From Lachnospiraceae bacterium (GTDB lineage: Bacteria > Bacillota > Clostridia > Lachnospirales > Lachnospiraceae), in NCBI GenBank assembly GCA_902363135.1, contig CABIZF010000005.1, positions 163,762-227,761 on the forward strand: a DNA stretch of 64,000 bases. The letters are read 5' to 3'. The notes under the pieces are model-generated. The model ran no database searches, was not told the origin of the DNA, and was given only the letters and a program-made list of their open reading frames with translations. Position 1 is the stretch's first letter. Each line of letters opens with the position of its first letter. Positions 1 to 6,700 of this stretch are shown here, in pieces. Position numbers and translations under genes: made by a program.

Positions 1-278
1 GTTACGACTTTGACACCTTCTTCAGCCACGACCTGTGCGACCTCATCGGCATATGGACTCATCAGCATAATATTCACACCGAACGGCTGCTCCGTCAGAT
101 TTTTTGCGGCACGGATCTGCTCCCGCACCCATTCCGCCGGTGCGTTTGCCGCCCCGATCAGTCCCAGGCCTCCGGCCTCCGATACAGCTGCCGCAAGATG
201 ATGCTCCGCCACCCAGGCCATACCACCTTGAATGATCGGATATTGTATTCCAAGTAACTCTGTGATTTCTGTCTGCAT
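1..278 (-). CDS. fabK: Enoyl-ACP reductase II / nitronate monooxygenase-type FabK, N-terminal part (runs off window)
   Basis: The minus strand from 278 reads MQTEITELLGIQYPIIQGGM and continues through AEHHLAAAVSEAGGLGLIGAANAP to the window edge. This is the conserved FMN-binding TIM-barrel start of FabK (PIIQGGM, the GGLG turn, and a GVNIMLMSP strand). FabK carries out the last reduction of the fatty-acid elongation cycle with NAD(P)H and FMN. About 92 of roughly 310 residues are visible. It lies 16 bp downstream of the acyl carrier protein gene on the same strand, as in many clostridial fab clusters. Nitronate monooxygenase is the close alternative from the same fold, but the fab neighbours favour FabK. 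Confidence 0.88.
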   Translation of the reverse strand, partial: MQTEITELLGIQYPIIQGGMAWVAEHHLAAAVSEAGGLGLIGAANAPAEWVREQIRAAKNLTEQPFGVNIMLMSPYADEVAQVVAEEGVKVV

Positions 279-294
279 TGCTGTGCTCCTTCCC

Positions 295-522
295 TTACGC
301 GCGGTGTGCCTCCACATAGTCTGCGACATCCTGCACGGTCGAGAGCTTTTCCAGATCTTCGGTCGGAATCTCGACGTCAAACTCCTCCTCCAATGCCATG
401 ACGAGTTCAAACAGATCCAGCGAATCAATGCCAAGATCTCCCTTAAATGAAGAAGTCGGCTGGATCAGCGCGCGGTCAATGTTCAGATTCTCCGATGTCA
501 TTTCCATAATTCTTTCTACCAT
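295..522 (-). CDS. acpP: Acyl carrier protein
   Basis: A 75-residue acidic protein with the phosphopantetheine attachment motif GIDSLDLFEL (Ser34), the size and helix pattern of bacterial fatty-acid ACP. It carries the growing acyl chain as a thioester in the cytoplasm. The start at 522 has a strong AAAAGGAG site 9-10 nt upstream. It sits between fabH (upstream, 178-bp gap) and fabK (downstream, 16-bp gap) on the same strand. The longer upstream gap may hold a separate start of transcription, but no clear promoter was identified there. Confidence 0.95.
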   Translation of the reverse strand: MVERIMEMTSENLNIDRALIQPTSSFKGDLGIDSLDLFELVMALEEEFDVEIPTEDLEKLSTVQDVADYVEAHRA

Positions 523-700
523 GATATATAATCTCCTTTTCTTTTTCTTAGTCTCTTTGAATCTCCAGGTTGTATTTACAAGACCTATAAGATTCCATTT
601 TTATTTTTTCTCCGCCCTTTGCAAAGCGGACATTCGCAGTCCATCCCTGCAGCTCTGCTGACAGGGCCTAGCTTCGCAGCTTGCTCATGAACACAGTTGC

Positions 701-1669
701 CTAGTGCTCATAATCTAATATGGATGCACCCCAGGTCAGACCGGCTCCAAAGCCGGCAATCACAAGACGCTGTCCCTTTTTCAACTGCCCGCTGTGTTTC
801 ATCTCATCCAGCAAAATCGGAATGCTCGCAGCCGAGGTATTTCCATATTCCTGTAAATTGACCGGAAAGCGTTCCAAAGATACGCCCAGATGCCGTGCGA
901 CCGACTCGATGATCCGGCGATTCGCCTGATGCACCACAAACCAGTCGATGTCCTCTATCGTCAGTCCGTTCAATTCCAGAACCTCCAAAATCGCTTCTGG
1001 AACCTTGCGCACTGCAAATTTGAACACGGCTTGTCCGTCCATATGCAGGAAACCGGACTTCCCGCTCTCTTTGCAAAAAGACTGGCGCTCATACAGTGCC
1101 TGACAGGAAAGTACTTCTCCCTTTCCTCCGTCCGCTCCGGCAACCGGAAGATAGTCAAGCCCGGGATGCCGCTGCAGCACTGCCGCACCGGCTCCATCTC
1201 CGAACAAAATGCAGGTGCTGCGGTCTCCCCAGTCGATGACCTGTGACATGCAATCGCTTCCAATCACAAGCGCCGTCCGGTAAATACCGGCCTTCAAATA
1301 CGCCGTTGCCGTCTGATAAGCCAGCACAAAGCCGGTGCAGGCCGCATTCAGATCAAAGCAGACTGCCTGCTTCGCACCAATCTTCTCCTGAACCCTGCAG
1401 GCCACACACGGCATCCGCACTCTGGCTGTTGTCGTCGCCACCACAATCAGATCGATGCGTTCCGGCGCTATCCCGGCATCTGCCATCGCACGGCATGCCG
1501 CTTCCTCTGCAAGTGAGTCCGCCGTTTCTTCTTTTGCAATGTGTCTCTGCAAGATTCCGGTTCGCTCTCGGATCCAGGCATCGTCTGTCTCCACCATCTC
1601 TGCCACGCCGTCATTATCCAGCACATAATCCGGAACCGCTGCGCCTGTTCCTATTATGATCTCTGCCAT
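701..1669 (-). CDS. fabH: Beta-ketoacyl-ACP synthase III
   Basis: A 322-residue thiolase-fold condensing enzyme that starts fatty-acid synthesis by joining acetyl-CoA (or a branched acyl-CoA) to malonyl-ACP. The triad is visible: Cys111 in NAACTGF, His247 in VVHQANRR and Asn277 in YGNTSA. The C-terminal glycine-rich GFGAGLTWGA loop is also present. Length is normal for FabH. It is the first gene of the visible fab cluster, followed by acpP and fabK, and has a consensus promoter with FabT-like palindromes upstream (1746-1774). No MarR-type fabT gene is visible in the window. Confidence 0.95.
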   Translation of the reverse strand: MAEIIIGTGAAVPDYVLDNDGVAEMVETDDAWIRERTGILQRHIAKEETADSLAEEAACRAMADAGIAPERIDLIVVATTTARVRMPCVACRVQEKIGAKQAVCFDLNAACTGFVLAYQTATAYLKAGIYRTALVIGSDCMSQVIDWGDRSTCILFGDGAGAAVLQRHPGLDYLPVAGADGGKGEVLSCQALYERQSFCKESGKSGFLHMDGQAVFKFAVRKVPEAILEVLELNGLTIEDIDWFVVHQANRRIIESVARHLGVSLERFPVNLQEYGNTSAASIPILLDEMKHSGQLKKGQRLVIAGFGAGLTWGASILDYEH

Positions 1670-1732
1670 CGTACCCTCCTGTTTTGTGATTCGGTATCTT
1701 ATTTGTCTCTCTTATATTTTGTATTTAAATAT

Positions 1733-1776
1733 ATTTGACTTCCAAACTATATAGCAATTTAGTTTGTTTGTCAAGT
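1733..1776 (-). promoter_or_regulatory. fabH promoter with FabT/MarR-like operators
   Basis: Read on the minus strand there is TTGACA (1769-1774), a 17-bp spacer and TATAGT (1746-1751). Two TTTG-N-CAA(A/G) palindromes overlap it: AGTTTGTTTGTCAAGT at 1761-1776 on the -35 and ATTTGACTTCCAAACT at 1733-1748 on the -10/+1 region. A further TTATCAAACTT lies just upstream. The pattern resembles FabT operators (TTTGA-N-TCAAA) known from Firmicutes lipid clusters; assignment to FabT is inference. Confidence 0.55.
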
Positions 1777-1799
1777 ATTTTTATTATCAAACTTTATAC

Positions 1800-2050
1800 G
1801 TAAAACAGACAGCCTATGAGCCATCCTGCAAAAACGTGTTGTTTTCCCTGCGGCTGCATGTTAAACTACAGCTGTAAATAATGATACACAGATTGCTTCG
1901 CATTTCATGCTCTCGCAATCCTAAAACACCTCAAATCCGCTCATTTTTCTACGAAAAATGGCTACTTTTCGGTGTTTTGCGGGTCAATAAGTCATGCTCT
2001 TTCATGCAAGCATGAAACGCATGACCTTTTGACCCTGGTATCATCATAAT
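1800..2050 (+). repeat. Left copy of inverted repeat flanking the CYTH gene
   Basis: The 399 bp between fabH and the CYTH gene hold no ORF. After the fabH promoter, roughly 1893-2050 forms a structured repeat: an AAAACACC/GGTGTTTT outer stem (1922-1978), an inner CATTTTTC-TAC-GAAAAATG hairpin (about 1944-1962), then GCGGGTC, a CATGCAAGCATG palindrome and TGACCTTTTGACC. The same order of blocks recurs inverted at about 2569-2725. A 45-bp piece recurs at 18412-18460. Confidence 0.7.
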
Positions 2051-2068
2051 ATTCTTCAGGAGGGAAGT

Positions 2069-2563
2069 ATGGAAATCGAACGAAAATATTTAATTGACGG
2101 GACGCTCCCGTTTTCTCTGGAGCCGTTTTCCTGCCATCTGATCGAACAGGCATATCTGTGTACGGCTCCGGTCGTGCGAGTGCGCAGACAGGATCAGGAC
2201 TATATCCTGACTTATAAAGGAAGCGGCCTGATGGCGCGTGAGGAATACAATCTCCCTCTGACTGCAACGAGCTATGCACATCTGCTGACAAAAGCAGACG
2301 GCAATATTATTACAAAAAAAAGATATGTGATCCCGCTTGCAGGTGGACTGCGCGCCGAACTGGATCTGTTTGAGGGAACCTTTGACGGACTGCGCATTGT
2401 CGAGGTAGAGTTCCCGACCGAAAAAGATGCCAATGCCTTTACCGCACCCGCGTGGTTTGGGGAAGAGGTCACATTTTCCTGTGCGTATCACAATTCCACA
2501 CTCTCCTCGCTCACAATTGCACCAGGTCAGACATGGCGGGATCTTGCAGCCTATCGCCGCTGA
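2069..2563 (+). CDS. CYTH domain (triphosphate tunnel) phosphohydrolase
   Basis: A 164-residue protein that begins MEIERKYLI, the signature ExExK of the CYTH / triphosphate tunnel metalloenzyme superfamily. It has the alternating strand pattern with RVRRQDQDYILTYKG, KKRYVIPL and AELDLFEG, where basic and acidic side chains line the tunnel. Family members hydrolyse inorganic triphosphate or thiamine triphosphate, or make cAMP; short stand-alone bacterial forms are usually tripolyphosphatases. AGGAGGG precedes the start at a normal distance. No operon partner; the gene stands alone between two inverted repeats. The exact substrate cannot be read from sequence. Confidence 0.85.
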   Translation: MEIERKYLIDGTLPFSLEPFSCHLIEQAYLCTAPVVRVRRQDQDYILTYKGSGLMAREEYNLPLTATSYAHLLTKADGNIITKKRYVIPLAGGLRAELDLFEGTFDGLRIVEVEFPTEKDANAFTAPAWFGEEVTFSCAYHNSTLSSLTIAPGQTWRDLAAYRR

Positions 2564-2568
2564 TATTA

Positions 2569-2780
2569 TGATGATGCCATGGTCAAAAGGTCAAAAAGCC
2601 GTTCATGCTTGCATGATAAGGCTTTTGAACTTAGGACCCGCCAAACATGAGAAAGTAGCGATTTACGTAGTAAATCAGCGGATTTCGAATGTTTGCAGAA
2701 TTGCGGGAGCTGCTTCGCAGCGGAGCAATTCGTAGGCATCAGTTGGGGTCAAAAGGTATTTTGACCCCTATGATACACGG
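2569..2780 (-). repeat. Right copy of inverted repeat flanking the CYTH gene
   Basis: On the minus strand this reads: ATTGCTCCGCTGCGAAGCAG, AAATCCGCTGATTT, a GATTTAC-GTA-GTAAATC hairpin, GGCGGGTC, CATGCAAGCATGAA, TGACCTTTTGACC and ATCATCA. These are the same blocks in the same order as at 1893-2050 on the plus strand. A further GGGGTCAAAAGG-TA-TTTTGACCCC dyad lies at about 2744-2766. It spans most of the gap between the CYTH gene and the next gene and contains no convincing ORF. Confidence 0.65.
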
Positions 2781-2781
2781 G

Positions 2782-2985
2782 TCAATCCTTCACTTTCGTG
2801 ATCTCTTCTTTGATCCGCCGCCACATTTCTCCGTGATCCTCCGGAACCGGTATCTGCCTGCGGTTCAGCTGTCTCTCCAGATGATCTGCACGCAGCTTCA
2901 GCCAGCCGCGCACGAGCCTGGCCGAAAATCCATGAATCTTCTGTCCCTTTTTTTCATTCTCTGTCGCAAATTCCAGTAATCCCAT
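2782..2985 (-). CDS. Small basic protein of unknown function, 67 aa
   Basis: The product begins MGLLEFATENEKKGQKIHGF and continues with a charged, mostly helical sequence rich in Arg/Lys/Glu (LVRGWLKLRADHLERQ, MWRRIKEEITKVKD). No membrane segment or signal peptide. The start at 2985 was preferred over an upstream in-frame ATG because AAAGGAG lies 7 nt before it. I do not recognise a family. It is divergent from the XRE-type regulator at 3168, which makes a regulatory pairing possible but unproven. Confidence 0.55.
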   Translation of the reverse strand: MGLLEFATENEKKGQKIHGFSARLVRGWLKLRADHLERQLNRRQIPVPEDHGEMWRRIKEEITKVKD

Positions 2986-3167
2986 ATCGTTGCTCCTTTC
3001 TGATATGTGCAACTTTTTGTTGCTATTTGTATTTTTTGTATTCAAATTGTTTCTTTTCCAGATATTCCATTCAGAACTTGTTATAATCAGTCCAGACAGG
3101 CGATTGTCCGGGATACTCTCCACAATCCGAAGTCAGCTATTATCACTATTTGACAGGGAGGTACTGT

Positions 3168-3509
3168 ATGGAATATACCTTTTTTATTGATAAGATCCGC
3201 AAGCTGCGAAAGGAAGCCGGCTATACGCAGGAAGATGTCAGCCGAAAGCTGAATATTCAGCGTCAGACCTACTGCAACTATGAGAACGGTACGCGCATGC
3301 CACCATTGGAAATCATCATCGCACTTGCTGATCTCTACAAACTTTCGGTAGACGCATTAGTACGGGATGGCACTCCGGTACTGTCGCCGGAGCCACCGCA
3401 GCTGACCTCCTATCAGGCTACTACCATTCAGACATTTTTGACGCTCAGTGAGGAAAAGCAAAAGGAAGCCGGTGACTTTATCCGCTTCAAGCATCAGCTT
3501 TGCAGCTGA
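3168..3509 (+). CDS. XRE-family helix-turn-helix regulator
   Basis: A 113-residue protein with a Cro/C1-type HTH near the N-terminus: IRKLRKEAGYTQEDVSRKLN and then IQRQTYCNYENGTRMPPLEI (residues about 8-60). This is the canonical XRE order with a GYTQ turn and the YENG recognition segment. The C-terminal half is short and helical and may mediate dimerisation. The start at 3168 is chosen because AGGGAGG lies upstream at good spacing. A TATAAT lies at 3082-3087. Its target is unknown; the nearby promoter of the esterase gene carries an operator-like dyad. Confidence 0.85.
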   Translation: MEYTFFIDKIRKLRKEAGYTQEDVSRKLNIQRQTYCNYENGTRMPPLEIIIALADLYKLSVDALVRDGTPVLSPEPPQLTSYQATTIQTFLTLSEEKQKEAGDFIRFKHQLCS

Positions 3510-3676
3510 TACCTTTGCATTTGCAAATTGTTTTTTATATTATACTCGTATTATGTCCATATAGCAATGTTATAGTTTGTATTTGCAATGACACATTTTG
3601 TTATATCTCGCCTGAAAAACTTCCATTTTTTTAATGCCCGGCAGAGCTTCGCAATCCGCTTTTCTGCTTCGATAAA

Positions 3677-3734
3677 ATACAGCATTATTTTGAAAACAAT
3701 TCTGTTTGACTGTTTCAAAATGATGCTGTATTCT
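3677..3734 (+). promoter_or_regulatory. Promoter inside a 19-bp inverted repeat, upstream of the esterase gene
   Basis: TTGACT (3706-3711), 17-bp spacer, TATTCT (3729-3734). The arms ATACAGCATTATTTTGAAA (3677-3695) and TTTCAAAATGATGCTGTAT (3713-3731) are reverse complements with one mismatch, so the dyad covers the whole promoter. This is the layout of a repressor operator; it could also form a hairpin in RNA from an upstream start. The repressor is not known; the XRE protein upstream is one candidate. Confidence 0.6.
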
Positions 3735-3781
3735 TTATTTATAGTACAATTATTCTGTCGATTATTACAGGAGGATCTGTC

Positions 3782-4651
3782 ATGAAACGAACCGACATTG
3801 TTATGACCGAAGAACTGAAAAGCTTTCTTGCCTTTGATCTTGGACATATGAATGAATACGCTTTTCCCAATAAACGCACCGATATTCCCTATTGCGACGA
3901 TCCGGAGCTTCTTATGGACATATATTATCCGGAAGAAAAAAAGGACACTTACCCGGTATTTCTGATCGTATTTGGCGGTGGCTGGATCAGCGGTTTCCGC
4001 CGTTCCAGATTTGTCGAATACATGCTCAAGCCGCTGCAGATGGGCTATGCCTGCGCAGTCGCGCAGTACACACTTTCTCTGGACGATACGTTTCCGCGCC
4101 CGGTCATCGATCTGAAAAAAGCGGTCAATTATCTGCATACGCATGCACAAGAGCTTTTGCTGGATACCGATAACCTGACGCTCTGGGGTGAATCTGCCGG
4201 AGGTCACCTTGCACTGGAGACCGCTCTGCTCCCGAACGAAAGACTCGGCCTGACCGGTCTGAATACCGAAGTAAAAAACCTTGTCATCTTCTACCCGACT
4301 ACTGACTGCGATACGATCGACCGCTATGCCGAAACGGAAAAAGACCGCCATCTGCGACCGGACTCTGTTATGGGGATTTTCCTTTCTTCCGGCTTAAATG
4401 ATCCGCAGACACTCGATCTCGCCAGCCCGGCGCACTGGATCCATCCGGGTATGCCACGCCTCTGGCTGCAGCACGGCACCGCAGACAGGCTCGTGACCCC
4501 GCACCAGTCTGTGGAGCTCGCCGAAAAAATGCGCCGGGAGTGTCCGGATGTCCCGTTTTTCTTCGAGCTGAAGGAAGGAAAGGAACACGCAGATCCGTAT
4601 TTCTTTTCGATGGAAAATGTAAAGCGCTTTATCCGGTTTATTGAGGAATAA
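3782..4651 (+). CDS. Alpha/beta hydrolase, acetyl-esterase / BD-FAE type
   Basis: A 289-residue cytoplasmic serine hydrolase without a signal peptide. An oxyanion-hole motif FGGGWISGF lies at about residues 64-72, the nucleophile elbow is GESAG with Ser138, Asp235 falls in QHGTADRLV and His269 in EGKEHAD. This is the order of the esterase/lipase family close to Aes and BD-FAE proteins, which remove acetyl or feruloyl groups from sugars or small esters. An AGGAGGATCTGTC ribosome site precedes the ATG. The next gene starts 74 bp downstream, so the two may be cotranscribed. Substrate cannot be predicted. Confidence 0.85.
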   Translation: MKRTDIVMTEELKSFLAFDLGHMNEYAFPNKRTDIPYCDDPELLMDIYYPEEKKDTYPVFLIVFGGGWISGFRRSRFVEYMLKPLQMGYACAVAQYTLSLDDTFPRPVIDLKKAVNYLHTHAQELLLDTDNLTLWGESAGGHLALETALLPNERLGLTGLNTEVKNLVIFYPTTDCDTIDRYAETEKDRHLRPDSVMGIFLSSGLNDPQTLDLASPAHWIHPGMPRLWLQHGTADRLVTPHQSVELAEKMRRECPDVPFFFELKEGKEHADPYFFSMENVKRFIRFIEE

Positions 4652-4724
4652 AGGAAACAGTAACGCATCATTTTATGAGCTAACAATGCAGCGGATTCCC
4701 AATATCCGCCAGACAGGAGGTCCT

Positions 4725-6629
4725 ATGAATTTACACAAAAGCACGATTCCAGCAAGGAGAACATTCGCAGCCGTTTTATCCGCTGCCATGCTGATACCTT
4801 CCGTATCATTCGCTACTTCTAATGACCAAAACGCTGCCGAAGAATTGAAGGCTATTTTAACGGCACAGCAGGAGCAGTCTGCTGACTCCCTGCTGGAAGA
4901 GACACTCGGCCTTTCACAGCTTGCAAAAGCTGCGTCTGAAAATGGTCTGCAGTGGCATTTCACAGGCGGGCTTCTGCCGGAAACCGCAGAGCTTCTGGGC
5001 ATCCCGGATAGCTGGAGCGATACCACCTGTTCACTCCTTGCCAGGATCGATCCAAAGCTGAAAAAATATCTGTTTGAGGCCGGACTGCAGCATGCCTCCG
5101 ATGATCTGCTGGACGTTTCCCTGTACGGCGATAAGGATTTACTGACAGTCGCAATCCCGCAGTTTTATTCCGGCAGTCTTGCGCTGCGCTCCGGAAATTT
5201 CCGGCAGCAATACCTGAAATCCGGTTTATCTGAACTGCTCGGAAAAGATGCATCGGATGACATCCCGGATCTGGATCTGCATTTTTATCCTCAGACTGCC
5301 GCATCCGATGATTCTCTCATATCGGAGCTGCAGTCAACCATCACCGGGCTGCAGGACTCTGTCGCTGTCACAAAAGCAACCGATGATGGTGTTGACATTT
5401 ACACGGCTACCCTTCGCGCGGATCAGCTCACCGCTTTCTATCGCACACTGTTCCGGCAGCTTCTTGCCCCGATGCAGGCGCTTGACGATTTTTCTGCCGA
5501 TGATGCAGAATATCTCGAAGCACAGCTGGAAGAAATGCTTACCATGTTCCAATCTGTACTGCCGGAAGAAATCCCGGTGCAGTTTGAGGTATCCGATCAG
5601 CGCCTGCAACGCATCCACTATGAGCTGGATCTGGATGTAAATGCGCTGAAAGCACTGGCTGATGAATATGATGATTCGTATGATGATGACTACGACTATA
5701 ATGATGCGTATGATGATTCGTATGATGATGACTACGACTATGACGATGCATATGATGATGACTACGACTATGATGATTCGTATGATGATTACGACTATGA
5801 TGATGCGTATGATGATTCGTATGATGATGATTACGACTATGATGACACGGATGACCTTTACGATTCCGATCACACAGGAGCCGCCTTCGGCATCCATGTA
5901 AATGAATCCGTCTCAGAGCTTCCGGAGGACATTGATACGATCTCCTGCTCTTACGAACTCTCATTTGCAAACCCGGAAAACCTGAGTGAAGGCTACAACT
6001 TCTTCATGAACCTTGGATACGGCGAAGCTACGTCCGCCCTCATGGCTGTATCGCTCAATTATAGCCAGCAGCAGGAAGCTGGTACGGAATCGGCAGCCCT
6101 GTCGCTTAGCATTGATGCCGACGGTGAATCCGTCTACTCGGCTACACCATATGTCATGCAGTTTGATTCCGCATCAAACGAGCTCGCCGCACAGTTTTCC
6201 ATCACGGACTCCGACACAGATGAAACCATCGCATTGTTCTTCTCCGGCACCTTCTCCGATATTGAAAAGGGAAAATGCTTCCGGCTCGACATTGATGACC
6301 TCTCATTAAATAATATCACAGCTACAGCTGAAGATATGGAGTCCCTGGGAATCACTGCCTCCCTTTCTGTCGATGCCGAACCGGGCGACATCGTCACACC
6401 GACTGATTGCCGCTATCTGCTGGAGATGGATCAGAATGCACTTATGTCCTTATTTATGGAATGCTCTGCAAACGCCGAGACCTGGAGTCAGCTGTACGCT
6501 CCGGAGCCTGAAAGTGAACCTGAATCAGAAGCTTCTGATATCCTGGATGGCAGCAGCGCAGTAAACGCTTCCGTTATCGGTGGCGCAGATTCTCCGACCG
6601 CAATATTCCTGGCCGGAAAGCTCGGGTAA
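4725..6629 (+). CDS. Secreted acidic protein with Asp/Tyr repeat and C-terminal IGGAD-PTAIF motif
   Basis: A 634-residue protein with an N-terminal signal peptide (basic MNLHKSTIPARR, hydrophobic core, cut near SFATS). Residues about 312-380 are an acidic low-complexity run built from units such as YDDSYDDDYDY, flanked by folded-looking regions of alternating strands. The extreme C-terminus is VIGGADSPTAIFLAGKLG, close to the IGGADGPT segment of Na+-translocating decarboxylase beta subunits, though the rest has no transporter character. The start at 4725 has ACAGGAGG upstream; an in-frame ATG at 4641 overlaps the esterase gene and was not used. I do not recognise the family; an extracellular, possibly Ca2+-binding protein is a guess. 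Confidence 0.75.
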   Translation: MNLHKSTIPARRTFAAVLSAAMLIPSVSFATSNDQNAAEELKAILTAQQEQSADSLLEETLGLSQLAKAASENGLQWHFTGGLLPETAELLGIPDSWSDTTCSLLARIDPKLKKYLFEAGLQHASDDLLDVSLYGDKDLLTVAIPQFYSGSLALRSGNFRQQYLKSGLSELLGKDASDDIPDLDLHFYPQTAASDDSLISELQSTITGLQDSVAVTKATDDGVDIYTATLRADQLTAFYRTLFRQLLAPMQALDDFSADDAEYLEAQLEEMLTMFQSVLPEEIPVQFEVSDQRLQRIHYELDLDVNALKALADEYDDSYDDDYDYNDAYDDSYDDDYDYDDAYDDDYDYDDSYDDYDYDDAYDDSYDDDYDYDDTDDLYDSDHTGAAFGIHVNESVSELPEDIDTISCSYELSFANPENLSEGYNFFMNLGYGEATSALMAVSLNYSQQQEAGTESAALSLSIDADGESVYSATPYVMQFDSASNELAAQFSITDSDTDETIALFFSGTFSDIEKGKCFRLDIDDLSLNNITATAEDMESLGITASLSVDAEPGDIVTPTDCRYLLEMDQNALMSLFMECSANAETWSQLYAPEPESEPESEASDILDGSSAVNASVIGGADSPTAIFLAGKLG

Positions 6630-6660
6630 AACGGATATACGATACCATAGTCAGATAACA

Positions 6661-6700
6661 AAAGTTGGGGGCAAATGCCCCCAACTTTATGTATATTTTT
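6661..6700. terminator. Bidirectional rho-independent terminator
   Basis: AAAGTTGGGGGC (6661-6672), loop AAAT, GCCCCCAACTTT (6677-6688): a perfect 12-bp stem followed by a T-rich stretch on the plus strand. It separates the convergent secreted-protein gene and hybrid kinase gene. The kinase stop codon lies inside the right arm. Confidence 0.9.

Noticed and set aside
2427..2979. Plus-strand open frames of about 100 codons after the CYTH gene
   Set aside because: They run through the structured repeat and oppose the small gene at 2782-2985; no ribosome sites and no domain similarity.
3551..4351. A 266-codon minus-strand open frame opposite the esterase gene
   Set aside because: It is the antisense of a gene with clear catalytic motifs, has no ribosome site and no recognisable domain; most of it mirrors codon bias of the plus-strand gene.
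5659..5860. Possible CRISPR-like short repeats
   Set aside because: Units are contiguous, in frame and without unique spacers; this is a coding tandem repeat.
5334..5970. Long minus-strand frames of Ile/Val/Arg and His/Ser/Asn repeats
   Set aside because: They are the reverse reading of the Asp/Tyr repeat of the secreted protein and have no independent start signals.
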